29,405 nt of DNA, taken from Desulfobacteraceae bacterium (GTDB taxonomy: Bacteria > Desulfobacterota > Desulfobacteria > Desulfobacterales > SURF-15). The stretch lies in NCBI GenBank assembly GCA_003599475.1, contig QZKK01000045.1, forward strand, positions 1-29,405, in the 5' to 3' direction. Positions 1 to 8,056 of this stretch are shown here, in pieces. Each line of letters starts with the position of its first letter. Within the stretch, counting starts at the first letter, position 1. Under the pieces are notes generated by a model, which did no database searches, had not been told where the DNA came from, and saw only the letters and a list, made by a program, of their open reading frames with translations. Both the position numbers and the translations under genes were made by a program.

Positions 1-79
1 GATCTTTCTTGGTTTTTGCCCGGCTGACGGAAAAAGCTTCTTGCAGAATGCTTTCTTCGATATCGATATTGGTTCGCAT
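1..79 (-). CDS. vapB: VapB-family antitoxin, N-terminal fragment (runs off the left edge)
   Basis: The reverse strand from 79 to 1 encodes 26 residues beginning MRTNIDIEES and ending SRAKTKKD. This is the typical start of VapB antitoxins of the type II VapBC toxin-antitoxin systems: a ribbon-helix-helix-like DNA-binding N-terminus followed by a G/R-AKTK-K/R motif. An AGGAG ribosome site lies 6 bases upstream of the ATG. A consensus-like promoter and a perfect palindrome precede the gene, as expected for an autoregulated toxin-antitoxin operon. The toxin gene (a PIN-domain RNase VapC) would lie beyond the left edge and is not seen. The identification rests on a short fragment, so another small ribbon-helix-helix regulator is possible. 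Confidence 0.72.
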   Translation of the reverse strand, partial: MRTNIDIEESILQEAFSVSRAKTKKD

Positions 80-90
80 GGATTCTCCTT

Positions 91-107
91 TGTGTATGCC
101 ATACACA
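91..107. promoter_or_regulatory. 17-bp palindrome, probable antitoxin operator
   Basis: TGTGTATG-C-CATACACA is a perfect inverted repeat with 8-base arms around one central base. It abuts the -10 hexamer and covers the predicted transcription start of the vapB gene, which is where a VapB/VapBC repressor complex usually binds. The operator role is inferred from position and symmetry. Confidence 0.55.
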
Positions 108-135
108 TCATACTGATTTGAAGCCCTATCGTCAA
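107..135 (-). promoter_or_regulatory. Sigma70-type promoter of vapB
   Basis: On the minus strand TTGACG (135-130) and TATGAT (112-107) are separated by exactly 17 bases, each close to the consensus hexamers. Transcription would start near 100, inside the adjacent palindrome, leaving a leader of about 20 bases before the antitoxin ATG. Confidence 0.6.
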
Positions 136-417
136 TGAATTCGATAGACGTGCATAGACAGACCAATCGGGCTGTTTAAAGAGTACGCTGTAAAGGGCGT
201 ATGCAATTCCCGATCGTCTTCATACAACCAATATCATTCGGAGTTCAAACGGGAACCATCCTAAAAGGCAAAGCCATTGGAAGCAAACGAGATCGCCTAT
301 GTGCTTCTTGGTGGCGAACTGTGTACCCGAACGGATTAAAGCCAAAGAAAAATCTTTTAGATCATCTCCAATTCATCGCCTTGCTGGTTCAGGTTTCCTC
401 GGGGCAAGAAGGACGAT
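136..417. other. Intergenic stretch without a recognised gene
   Basis: This space lies between the vapB promoter and the end of jetD. A plus-strand open frame (201-512) runs into jetD antisense and has no family signature. I see no RNA gene or convincing U-tract terminator for jetD here; a weak dyad AAAGA-TTTT-TCTTT lies near 345-358. It may hold decayed sequence. Confidence 0.4.
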
Positions 418-1665
418 TCATACCCCTCCGCTTTCAATATCCTCCAGATCGCACTGCGGGTGAAAGGATTTTTCAGATTTTAGCCCCTCGAGCGCGGCTT
501 TCAGACACGTGAAAGAGATTTGCTCCTGCTCCAGTCTGAGCGCATTCGCCCATCTGTTCTGCCTCAGGCCTTCGTACACGACCGCTTCGGCCGGTGTCAG
601 TTCCGTCAGATCGCGGTCGATCGGAGCCTGTTCGCTCCCCCAAAGCGGCTGGTGATCCATCAGGGTGCAAAGGTCCATCAGGATCGATTGCGTCTGCGGG
701 AAATAACGGCGGATCCGGTTCAGCATGGCAAAGCCGTGGGTATCGATATCGCCCCAGTAGCAGATCGATTTGTCTGAAAGCCAGGCAGCTCTGGACAGGC
801 GCTCCAATCCGTAGCCGAGTCCGAAAATGATCATCGTCTTTTCAAGGTCCGGAAAGGAAAGTCCGTTGATGTCGTTTTCCGTAATGAAAACCCGCTCGAC
901 TCCAGAAGGATCAAGAGCTGCGAAATCGTCTGCCGGAATCTCAAGATCCGAAAGCGCCTGAATGCAGAGGCGGGAATCGAGCAGGCGGAAGCGGATCCGG
1001 GCGGGCTTGGCCAGGAAACCATAGCGCTGCTCGAAGGCGGAAACACAGGCAGCGGTTTCATCGACTGCACCCGCCGGCAGGACGATCTCCAGCATCTCGG
1101 ACAGAAGCTTTTTGTGCTGCTCGATGAACTTGGTGTGGACCCCGGGAATCTCCATCTGCCGGATATAGATACCGGGCCTCGGGTGGGCCTGAAGCCATTT
1201 GAGCACCGCAAGCAGCCTGGAAAAGCTTTCCGCGTGTTCCAGTGCGGTAAGCGGTTTTTGGACAAGCCAGGGTTCCAACTCAGGAAAGGTGCAAAGGATC
1301 TCACGGCAGAGCCTGTCGAAAGCATCGGCCTGCTTCTGTTTTCCGATGAATCTGAAGGCATCCGCCGGCTGCTCGAAAACGGCGGCGATCGGAAGCCGGT
1401 TCCGGCCAAGCTGGCGGTGGTTGACCTCTCGCCACTCGAGAGTAAAGCATCGGCTCCTGTCCGATCCGGCATGGCGCACCAGGTCCTCGATCCAGTCCTT
1501 TACCTCCCCATAGCGCTCCCCGAGCTCGCCCGGAGCAGGGTGCTTGAGCGGAAATCGGAGGGGAAAAATCTTCTCCGCGCTCAATCGGGCCGAAAGCAGG
1601 CTTCCCCTGTTCCACAGTTTCTGCAGGCGGTTCTGCAGATCCTTTGCGCGGGTCCACGGATTCAT
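418..1665 (-). CDS. jetD: Wadjet system nuclease subunit JetD (DUF3322/DUF2220, Toprim)
   Basis: JetD is the effector nuclease of Wadjet anti-plasmid defence; it cleaves circular DNA that the JetABC motor has extruded. The 415-residue protein has the usual family length. The N-terminal DUF3322 half includes the conserved stretch MEIPGVHTKFIE at 171-182. The C-terminal DUF2220 half is a Toprim fold with the catalytic glutamate in ITEN (E263) and the metal-binding DxD in GDIDTHG (D306, D308), so the active site looks intact. The start ATG overlaps the jetC stop as ATGA, indicating translational coupling, and it is the last gene of jetABCD. Function follows from family knowledge and complete operon context. 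Confidence 0.93.
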   Translation of the reverse strand: MNPWTRAKDLQNRLQKLWNRGSLLSARLSAEKIFPLRFPLKHPAPGELGERYGEVKDWIEDLVRHAGSDRSRCFTLEWREVNHRQLGRNRLPIAAVFEQPADAFRFIGKQKQADAFDRLCREILCTFPELEPWLVQKPLTALEHAESFSRLLAVLKWLQAHPRPGIYIRQMEIPGVHTKFIEQHKKLLSEMLEIVLPAGAVDETAACVSAFEQRYGFLAKPARIRFRLLDSRLCIQALSDLEIPADDFAALDPSGVERVFITENDINGLSFPDLEKTMIIFGLGYGLERLSRAAWLSDKSICYWGDIDTHGFAMLNRIRRYFPQTQSILMDLCTLMDHQPLWGSEQAPIDRDLTELTPAEAVVYEGLRQNRWANALRLEQEQISFTCLKAALEGLKSEKSFHPQCDLEDIESGGV

Positions 1666-4600
1666 GCGGACCGGACCTCGCGTTGGGCACGTTCGGCACG
1701 GTACTCTTCGATGGTCAGATTTCTAAGCTGAGAGATGCGCCCGTCCTGGTTGTGAACGAAACCGACCCCGGCTACGTACGGCTCGATGATGTGGATCTTC
1801 TGCAGCGGGGTTACGATCAGAAGCTGAAGATTCAGTTTTCTGAAAAGCTCGAGCGCGTAGCGGGTGGATTCGTCCGAGCCGCGGCTGAAGGCCTCGTCGA
1901 TGACCACGAAACGGAAGCTGCGCGAGCGCACCTCCCCCCACACCAGGCCGAACTGATAGGCAAGGCTGGCTGCAAGTACGGTATAGGCGAGCTTTTCCTT
2001 CTGCCCGCCCGATTTCCCGCCCGAATCCGTGTAGTGCTCGTATTCGCTGCCGTCCTCGCGCCAGCGTTCGGAGGCGGCAAAGACAAACCAGTTGCGAACG
2101 TCGGTCACCTTGCGCGTCCAGCGCTTATCCATTTCGCTGGTTCCCTCCCGGCCTCGGAAGCGCTCGATGATCTGTTTTACCTGGAGGAACTTGCCTTCTG
2201 CGTACTGCTCGTCTTCCGATCCTGTCAACGTGCCTTCGGTGCAGGCGCGCAGCTGCTGCTGAAAATCCCGGATCTCGGCATCGGGGGTGAGCTGGGCCTC
2301 GAGCTGGATAAAGCGGCCGGGGTTATATTCGATATCGGTGAGGGAAAGGTTGATGCGCTCGATTCGCTCCTTGATGGTCTGGCGCTCCCGGTTTAACTGG
2401 GACTGGAAATTGGCGATTTCGCGGATGGTGTTTTCGTTTAGAAGCTCCTTGAAGCGCTGCTCGAAGCGCGGAAGATCGTCCGCCCTGAGCCGGGTCAGCA
2501 TGGATTCGTACTCTCCGGCGGCCTCGAGGCGCGCATCGGTTTCCTGGGTCTCCAAGGGGTAGTCGCGGCGGTAATCCTGCATGGCCCTGATGATGCGCTC
2601 TTCCAGTGTTTTCATGCGCTTGTCTTCGGCGTCGATTTTTCCCTGCAGCCAGTCCCGCATCTGCCGCTCGCGGGTCTCACAGGATTCGACGCTGAGGCGG
2701 TGTTCGCCGAGCGTTTCCGTCCTGTACGCATCCAGCTGCTCGAACAGTCGAATCCGCTCGGTCTCCTGCATTTCCTCGACGGTCTGCCGGCACTCGGCGA
2801 GCTGGCTTTGCCCCTGCTGCTGTTTTTCCTCGTTTTTGGCATGCTCTCTTTTGCGCGCATCGAGCGCAGCTTCGTTTTCGGCGATTGCGGCCTCGAGCTC
2901 CTCGAGCTGACGGCAGAGCGTATGGAGTACGTCGGAGGTTGCTTCCAGGGCCTTTTTTTCCGATTCCAGATCGGCGATGGTTTGCGCGATCGACTGCCAG
3001 TCCAGTTCGTTGAAGTCCCGAAATTCGCCGAGCTGAAGGAGAGCGGTTTTCCTGGCATCGAGCCGCTGCAGTTCCTGCTGCAGCTCACTGAGCCTGCCGG
3101 CGATTCCCTGCATCGTCTGCTCGAGTTTCTCGGCCTGTCCGGTAAGAGCCGCGATTTTAGGCTCGTTGCTCCAGCCCAGCACGTAGCGGCTGCGGTCATC
3201 GATGCTGTGGCGGTCGTCCTTTTCATGGCGCTGACCGCCCGACTTGATCTGACCGGCACGGGTGATGGCCTGCTGCTCCCTTCGGAACTGCTCCAGCGTC
3301 TCACAGCAGGCGTAATCGAAGCGTCGCCCGAGCTCCTGCTCGAGCCAGCCGCAAAACTCCGAATCCGGTTTTACGGCAAGTTTTGCCGCAAGCGATTGGG
3401 GGTGCAGGCTCAGCGCTCCGGCGGCGCGTTCATCCCGTACCCGGAAGTATACGAGCCGCCCGCTCAGGTGCGTGCGGTCCACCCATTCGGCCACCGGCGC
3501 ATACAGGTGTTCGGGGACAAGCAGGGAAAGCCCGAAATTGTGCAGCAGGCGTTCGGCCGCCCCTTCCCAGGCTCTTTCCTCTTCTTTGATCCGGATCAGC
3601 TCTCCGGCAAAGGGCATTTCCGCTTCGCCGACCTCGAGGGCCCGGCAGAGCATCCGGCGGATCCCGATCTGCTTGGAGTCGATATTGCTTTTCCGCTGGC
3701 GCAGCGATTCGATCTCGGCGCAAAGCTCCTCGTGCCGCTGTTTGAATCCCTGCAGCTGCACCTCCTGTTCTGTACGGGCATTCTGAAAGCCCGCCTCCTG
3801 CCGCGAAAGATCGGAAAGCAGGGCTTCGATGCGGGTCCGGTTTTCAACGAAGGCATCTAACGTATCTAGGGTCTGCGCCTGTGGAAGCTCCGCCTGCTGC
3901 GCGAGCTGCCGGTAGCGCCCGGCCCGGTCCCTGCATTTTTCCTTCCGGCCGGTTTTCTCCTCGATATCGGCTTTGAGGCGTGCGATGCGGTCGCCTCCGT
4001 TTTCGGCGATGGCCTGCTTGAGTTGATCCCGGCTGCTCAGATTATCGCGGCGCATCTGGGAGAATCGTTCAATCTGCCTGGACAAGAGCTCCTGCTCGTC
4101 CTGAAGATTCTTCAGGCGACGGGTCAAAAGCTCTCCTTTGTGCGCTGCAAAATATACCCGCAAGCTGTCCCGGCAGGAGCGCATATGGGTGCCCTGCTCA
4201 AGGATCTTCTGGTGCTTTGTGCAGTCGGTCCAGATCGGGGTCAGCCGCTCGATCTGCCGTTTGGCCCGGAGCACGGCTTCATGAGCGCGGCTCAAATCGT
4301 CGAAATGGCCGATCAGGGCATCGATGCGCGGCTGCACGTCGGCGGACTCCAGCATGTGTTCACGCACGAATGCGGTGAGGTTTCCGACCGATTTCATCGA
4401 TACGGTCTGCAAAAACAGATCCAGTGCCTGCTCGTTTTCGATTCCGAACCGGCGGCGGAAGAGTGCCGCATACGGCGGAAAGGTGTCGAAAATCTCGACC
4501 CCGGGGATCGCGCGCAGGCGCTTGCGCAGCTGATTCAGATCGCTGCCGAAGCGAGCAAAATGCTCGGCAATGGTCATCGGCCGATCCCCCACCACATAGA

Positions 4601-5051
4601 ATCGGCCGGGCTGTCCCTGCATGTCTTTTTGCCAGAGCACCTGGGCCAGAGTGATCCGCTGGCTGTAGCCCTCGTTTTGAAATTCACCAAGAATGACGGA
4701 ATAGCTGTTCTGGCCGCGCAGGGCCACGGGTTTGGCGGAATGGCCGGTCTCGCTGCGCTCGGATTTATAGAACCCGAGCACATAGGATCGCAGCGAGCGC
4801 TCCCGGCTTTCGGCGCCGGCTGCCTTGTTGTAGGCGATCCGATGCGCCGGGACCAGAAGCGTGGTCACGGCATCCACCAGGGTCGACTTGCCCGAACCGA
4901 TATCACCGGTGAGCAGGCTGTTGTACCCGTTGAGATTCAGCGTCCAGATGCGATCGTGAAAAGTTCCCCAGTTGTAGATCTCCAGGTGCTTTAAGCGGAA
5001 GCCAGCCAGTTCGTCTCGTACGGCGAAATCGATCAGGTCCTGCTTCATCAT
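1662..5051 (-). CDS. jetC: Wadjet SMC-like ATPase JetC (MukB-like)
   Basis: JetC is the SMC-type motor ATPase of Wadjet, forming a MukBEF-like loop-extruding complex with JetA (kleisin) and JetB (kite). In this 1129-residue protein the head begins with Walker A GDIGSGKS at 49-56 and a Q-loop region near 114-125. Long coiled coils flank a hinge of roughly 465-630. The C-terminal half-head carries the ABC signature SGGKSGGQ at about 1010-1017 and Walker B FVVIDEAF ending with D1052-E1053. All ATPase elements are present, so it should be active. It overlaps jetB upstream and jetD downstream by ATGA. SbcC or plain MukB are alternatives for the fold, but the neighbours settle the call. Confidence 0.93.
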   Translation of the reverse strand: MMKQDLIDFAVRDELAGFRLKHLEIYNWGTFHDRIWTLNLNGYNSLLTGDIGSGKSTLVDAVTTLLVPAHRIAYNKAAGAESRERSLRSYVLGFYKSERSETGHSAKPVALRGQNSYSVILGEFQNEGYSQRITLAQVLWQKDMQGQPGRFYVVGDRPMTIAEHFARFGSDLNQLRKRLRAIPGVEIFDTFPPYAALFRRRFGIENEQALDLFLQTVSMKSVGNLTAFVREHMLESADVQPRIDALIGHFDDLSRAHEAVLRAKRQIERLTPIWTDCTKHQKILEQGTHMRSCRDSLRVYFAAHKGELLTRRLKNLQDEQELLSRQIERFSQMRRDNLSSRDQLKQAIAENGGDRIARLKADIEEKTGRKEKCRDRAGRYRQLAQQAELPQAQTLDTLDAFVENRTRIEALLSDLSRQEAGFQNARTEQEVQLQGFKQRHEELCAEIESLRQRKSNIDSKQIGIRRMLCRALEVGEAEMPFAGELIRIKEEERAWEGAAERLLHNFGLSLLVPEHLYAPVAEWVDRTHLSGRLVYFRVRDERAAGALSLHPQSLAAKLAVKPDSEFCGWLEQELGRRFDYACCETLEQFRREQQAITRAGQIKSGGQRHEKDDRHSIDDRSRYVLGWSNEPKIAALTGQAEKLEQTMQGIAGRLSELQQELQRLDARKTALLQLGEFRDFNELDWQSIAQTIADLESEKKALEATSDVLHTLCRQLEELEAAIAENEAALDARKREHAKNEEKQQQGQSQLAECRQTVEEMQETERIRLFEQLDAYRTETLGEHRLSVESCETRERQMRDWLQGKIDAEDKRMKTLEERIIRAMQDYRRDYPLETQETDARLEAAGEYESMLTRLRADDLPRFEQRFKELLNENTIREIANFQSQLNRERQTIKERIERINLSLTDIEYNPGRFIQLEAQLTPDAEIRDFQQQLRACTEGTLTGSEDEQYAEGKFLQVKQIIERFRGREGTSEMDKRWTRKVTDVRNWFVFAASERWREDGSEYEHYTDSGGKSGGQKEKLAYTVLAASLAYQFGLVWGEVRSRSFRFVVIDEAFSRGSDESTRYALELFRKLNLQLLIVTPLQKIHIIEPYVAGVGFVHNQDGRISQLRNLTIEEYRAERAQREVRSA

Positions 5052-5704
5052 TGGTCCCCATCTGCGGCCGGCTTTTGCCCCGCGGTCAGTGCCCGGTAGT
5101 TTTTGAGCCGGTCGTCGAATTCATTGAGCCACTGGGCGTCTACAAAGGCTTTGAGGATGCGGCGCACCTCGATGAACTGCGACTGCCCCTTCAGGCGTCG
5201 GATAAACCCCAGATCCACGATCTTGTTCAGGTGCGAGTCGATCTGGTCGACTAGACGGGCATCGTTGGTGCCGGCCGGGAAAAAGGTTCGCACCATCTCC
5301 ACCACGTCGTCGCGGGATAAAATCAGGCGCGTATCTCCTCCGCCCGCGTCGGCTTCTACAAGCTTGCGGCGCAGCAGGGCGATGATCAGGCTCACGGGAT
5401 AGGAGAGCTGCCGGCGGACCATCAGGCGCGGCGGCTGCTCTTCGCCTTCGGCCGCCTCTCGGGTGTGGAGCCAGGCATAGCCTTCGGCTTCATCCACGAT
5501 CAGGGTCAACCCTAAAACGGCGACATAATCCCTTACCCGGGCCTGCAGGTTCAAAAGCTGCTGCCACAGGCCCGGGTCGTTTTCCTGGTACAGCACGCCT
5601 TTCAACAGCGTGACGACGACTCTGGACAACCCGTCGCCTCCGACTGCGGCCGATATCGAATCCGGGGCCGATCCGTCCTGCGGTTTTGATTTCATTTCTT
5701 CCAT
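5048..5704 (-). CDS. jetB: Wadjet kite-like subunit JetB (DUF4194)
   Basis: JetB is the small MukE-like (kite) subunit that binds the kleisin JetA. The 218-residue protein shows the DUF4194 pattern: an N-terminal LLKGVLYQENDPGLW segment (about 33-47), a basic LMVRRQLSYPVSLIIALLRR helix region, and a C-terminal winged-helix-like stretch with DLGFIRRL and FIEVRRILKAFVDA. AGGA lies 8 bases before the ATG. The stop overlaps the jetC start (ATGA). It is separated from jetA by a 211-base spacer filled by an inverted-repeat element, so jetBCD may be translated or even transcribed with different efficiency from jetA. Confidence 0.9.
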   Translation of the reverse strand: MEEMKSKPQDGSAPDSISAAVGGDGLSRVVVTLLKGVLYQENDPGLWQQLLNLQARVRDYVAVLGLTLIVDEAEGYAWLHTREAAEGEEQPPRLMVRRQLSYPVSLIIALLRRKLVEADAGGGDTRLILSRDDVVEMVRTFFPAGTNDARLVDQIDSHLNKIVDLGFIRRLKGQSQFIEVRRILKAFVDAQWLNEFDDRLKNYRALTAGQKPAADGDQ

Positions 5705-5743
5705 TAACGATTTCCTGGATCGGCCCCGCCGGAAATCCGAAGC

Positions 5744-5895
5744 ATAAAATTCGAAATACGAAACAAATTAAAACAAATTCAAATAACCAAAATCCGAATC
5801 GAACGCACCTGCTGTTCCTGGACTTCGCCTTTTGAATTTTCGGTCATTCGGATTTGAGATTTGTTTCGAATTTCGATATTCGATATTCGAATTTA
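5744..5895. repeat. AT-rich imperfect inverted-repeat element between jetA and jetB
   Basis: The left arm (about 5744-5800) and right arm (about 5831-5895) are reverse-complement-like. Both are built from words such as AATTCGAAAT, CGAAACAAAT and CAAAT. The right side has the tandem word CGATATTCGATATTCGAA. The centre (about 5800-5830) is non-repetitive and more GC-rich. The element could fold into a long imperfect hairpin in RNA. It occupies nearly all of the jetA-jetB spacer. Confidence 0.7.
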
Positions 5896-5915
5896 GGACC
5901 ATTCGTCGGCCCCCT

Positions 5916-7352
5916 TCACCGGCTGAAGATCACCCGCGGCAGGCTGGCCAGCCGCTCCCTTCCATGTGCGTCCCACCAGGAGACCGATTCCACTGCGCTC
6001 TCATCGAATACCGCGTCGGCGTCTTCGGCTGCAATGGAAAGATAGGCCACCACCTCCGCCAAGCCGCGCTGCACCGGATGCTCGAGGATCACCTCGCGCA
6101 GGGTGACCTGGCCTCGGCCTGAAAGCAGCCTGCGGATGTTGGCCTGCAGGCGAGCCTTATCCACGATCACCTGTTCAAACAGCGCATCGGCGTCGATCTG
6201 CGCTTCGTCGCCGGAAAGGACCTCGGCTGTGATCAGCGGTTTTACCGGCGGTGAAAACAGGGGCCGCTCCATGGGCAGATGGATGGTGGCCGACGGTTCG
6301 TCGATTTCCATGATGGCTCCCGGAGGCAGGGTTTCACGCACTCTGAGGGCGGAAGTTTCGATCTCCTGCAAAAGCCGCATGATGCGCTTGTTTTCAAGAT
6401 ATGCCTGCTCGTCCAGATATCTCCGAAGCTGCTGCGACAGCCTGGCGACCGTGCGCTGGGTCTGTTCGCCCGCCTCCAGCCAGTCGTAGTGGATCCGTTT
6501 CAGGCGTGGGTCCGCCTGCAGGCTTTCGATGGCCGGAAGAGCAAAAGCCTCCTCCAGCAATTCGGAAAGCTCCTCCTGCCGTACGGCCGACATCAGAAAA
6601 TCCCAGAAAGCGCGAAAACTGCGCCCCTGGTCCGAATCGGAGATGGCGTCCCGTTCACCGAAGATCCGATCCAGCAGGGGTCCCTTGCGTCCCTCCCAGG
6701 TGGCGATTTTTTCGCGCATGCTGCGGTCGAGCTGCCGGAAGTTGTGCTCCACCTCCCGAAAGTCGCTGAGCAGCTCACGCGAAACAGAGCTTACCTGCTG
6801 GAAGCGGTCCCTTAGCGCCGTGTCGTCCAGCACCCCCAGATCGCCGCTTCGGATCCGTTCGATATCCCGGTCGATCTCCTCCTTTCGTTTTTCCAGTTCG
6901 GCAATGCGCATCTCGGCATCGGTCTCGGCGCCCGTCACCATCTGCCGCAGCAGTTCAAAGACGGTCAGAAGACGCGACTCGGTGCCGACAAAAACCCGCT
7001 GTGTCAGGCTTTCCAGCCAGGACAGGGCCTTTTCGGTTGCGGGCGTCAGATCGAAATGGGCCTCGTCCGAACCTGTCGGATAGAACTTGCGCAGCCAGCC
7101 CTTTTCGTTTCTGGCCCATTCATCCAGATAGTCGGCTGCACTGCGTGAAAAGCTCTCGGCACCCTGCGCCTCTCTCAAATGAAAAAGCTCGTCCTCGAGT
7201 TTGGAAATCAGATCCTCCTGCGCCATCACCCGCGTATTGGGTACGATGAACACCCGGTGCAGAAAGCCCGCAATCAGCGGCGCATGATCGGCCAATAGCA
7301 GCCGCCAGGCCGGATGGGCCTTGCGCAGAGTGGAAAGGGTGGCAAAATCCAT
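5916..7352 (-). CDS. jetA: Wadjet kleisin-like subunit JetA (DUF3375, MukF-like)
   Basis: JetA is the kleisin-like subunit that bridges JetC heads and binds JetB. I start it at the ATG giving MDFATLSTLRKAHPAW (478 residues), the usual DUF3375 N-terminus; GGGAG lies 9 bases upstream. The frame stays open upstream to an ATG at 7421, but that extension (Arg-rich, no family similarity) crosses a hairpin and is rejected. The N-terminus has winged-helix character (residues 1-80), followed by a helical middle (about 170-250) and a C-terminal domain rich in beta and helical segments. It is the first gene of the jet operon; a good promoter lies at 7436-7464. Confidence 0.9.
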   Translation of the reverse strand: MDFATLSTLRKAHPAWRLLLADHAPLIAGFLHRVFIVPNTRVMAQEDLISKLEDELFHLREAQGAESFSRSAADYLDEWARNEKGWLRKFYPTGSDEAHFDLTPATEKALSWLESLTQRVFVGTESRLLTVFELLRQMVTGAETDAEMRIAELEKRKEEIDRDIERIRSGDLGVLDDTALRDRFQQVSSVSRELLSDFREVEHNFRQLDRSMREKIATWEGRKGPLLDRIFGERDAISDSDQGRSFRAFWDFLMSAVRQEELSELLEEAFALPAIESLQADPRLKRIHYDWLEAGEQTQRTVARLSQQLRRYLDEQAYLENKRIMRLLQEIETSALRVRETLPPGAIMEIDEPSATIHLPMERPLFSPPVKPLITAEVLSGDEAQIDADALFEQVIVDKARLQANIRRLLSGRGQVTLREVILEHPVQRGLAEVVAYLSIAAEDADAVFDESAVESVSWWDAHGRERLASLPRVIFSR

Positions 7353-7364
7353 GCTCTCATGCTC

Positions 7365-7384
7365 CCGGCGGGGATTTCCGCCGG
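7365..7384 (-). promoter_or_regulatory. Leader hairpin over the jetA ribosome-binding site
   Basis: On the minus strand CCGGCGG and CCGCCGG form a perfect 7-bp stem with a 6-base loop. The 3' arm includes the first two Gs of the GGGAG ribosome site. A second, stronger AGGAGG (7394-7389) sits just upstream of the hairpin but has no start codon at normal distance. This arrangement could limit JetA translation; regulation is inferred. Confidence 0.45.
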
Positions 7385-7435
7385 AGCACCTCCTCTGGTG
7401 GATGCGCCTGATAACGCGCACAAAATCAAGCTCTA

Positions 7436-7464
7436 TATATACTGGAGCGAACCCATTCCGTCAA
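7436..7464 (-). promoter_or_regulatory. Sigma70-type promoter of the jet operon
   Basis: Minus-strand TTGACG (7464-7459) and TATATA (7441-7436) are spaced by 17 bases. The predicted start, near 7429, gives a leader of about 77 bases that contains the jetA hairpin. It is the only good promoter-like pair I see between rpsI and jetA on this strand. Confidence 0.55.
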
Positions 7465-7585
7465 AGACAAAATCCGGCAATGATCCGATCAGAGGGGATT
7501 GAGGCTCAAGAGAAAGCAAGGAAAGCCGGAAGAGGAGAATCTTGAATGAGGTTATCCCGCAGCAGGCGGATGGGTATAAAAGCAT

Positions 7586-7620
7586 AAAAAAAGGGGACCG
7601 GCATCCGAACACCGTCCCCT
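7586..7620 (-). terminator. Intrinsic terminator of rplM-rpsI
   Basis: On the minus strand, 28 bases after the rpsI stop, GGGGACGG pairs with CCGGTCCCC (one bulged base) and is followed by seven Ts (7592-7586). It is a textbook Rho-independent terminator that isolates the ribosomal operon from the jet promoter downstream. Confidence 0.85.
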
Positions 7621-7647
7621 GTCGATTCTAAAAAAGAAAAGCCGAAA

Positions 7648-8055
7648 TCAGCGTTTCGAAAACTGAAATCTTGCCCTGGCCCCCCGCTGCCCGTATTTTT
7701 TCCGCTCCTTTTCCCGCGGGTCGCGTGTGACGAATCCGGCTTTCTTCAGTTGCGGACGCAGATCGGGGTTCGCCAGCATCAGGGCGCGGGTGATTCCATG
7801 CCGGATGGCGCCTGCCTGTCCGGTGACACCGCCCCCCAGCACCCGAACCTTCACGTCGAATGAGCCTGCGTTGTTGGTCAGCGCAAGCGCCTGAAGGGAT
7901 ACAGCCCTTGCGGTTTCCAGTCGAAAGTAGGTATCGAGGGGCTTGCCGTTTACGACGACATCCCCCTTCCCCGGCTTCAGCCAGGTTTTCGCAATCGCCT
8001 GTTTTCGTCGTCCTGTCGCATAAAAAAAGTTTTCGTTCTCCATATCCTCATCCAT
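7648..8055 (-). CDS. rpsI: 30S ribosomal protein S9 (uS9)
   Basis: uS9 of the small subunit contacts the P-site tRNA through its C-terminal tail. The 135-residue product shows [11 protein letters not shown] near the N-terminus, [14 protein letters not shown] in the middle and the invariant C-terminal tail RARFQFSKR. The first ATG lies one base after the rplM stop but has no visible Shine-Dalgarno. The fifth codon is another ATG (8043) that matches the usual family start (MENENFFY) and gives 131 residues, so either start is possible. It is co-transcribed with rplM, the universal pairing. Confidence 0.97.
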   Translation of the reverse strand: MDEDMENENFFYATGRRKQAIAKTWLKPGKGDVVVNGKPLDTYFRLETARAVSLQALALTNNAGSFDVKVRVLGGGVTGQAGAIRHGITRALMLANPDLRPQLKKAGFVTRDPREKERKKYGQRGARARFQFSKR

Positions 8056-8056
8056 T

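Noticed and set aside
201..512. 103-codon plus-strand frame at the left edge
   Set aside because: It runs into jetD antisense, has no Shine-Dalgarno, and no recognisable family; a short segment around 275-335 looks peptide-like but is not identifiable.
2700..3860. 386-codon plus-strand open frame
   Set aside because: It is antisense to the coiled-coil and hinge part of jetC, with Leu/Phe-rich low-information content and no domain.
7353..7421. Longer start for jetA
   Set aside because: The 23 extra residues are Arg-rich, unlike DUF3375 proteins, and cross the leader hairpin; the downstream ATG has a ribosome site and matches the family N-terminus.
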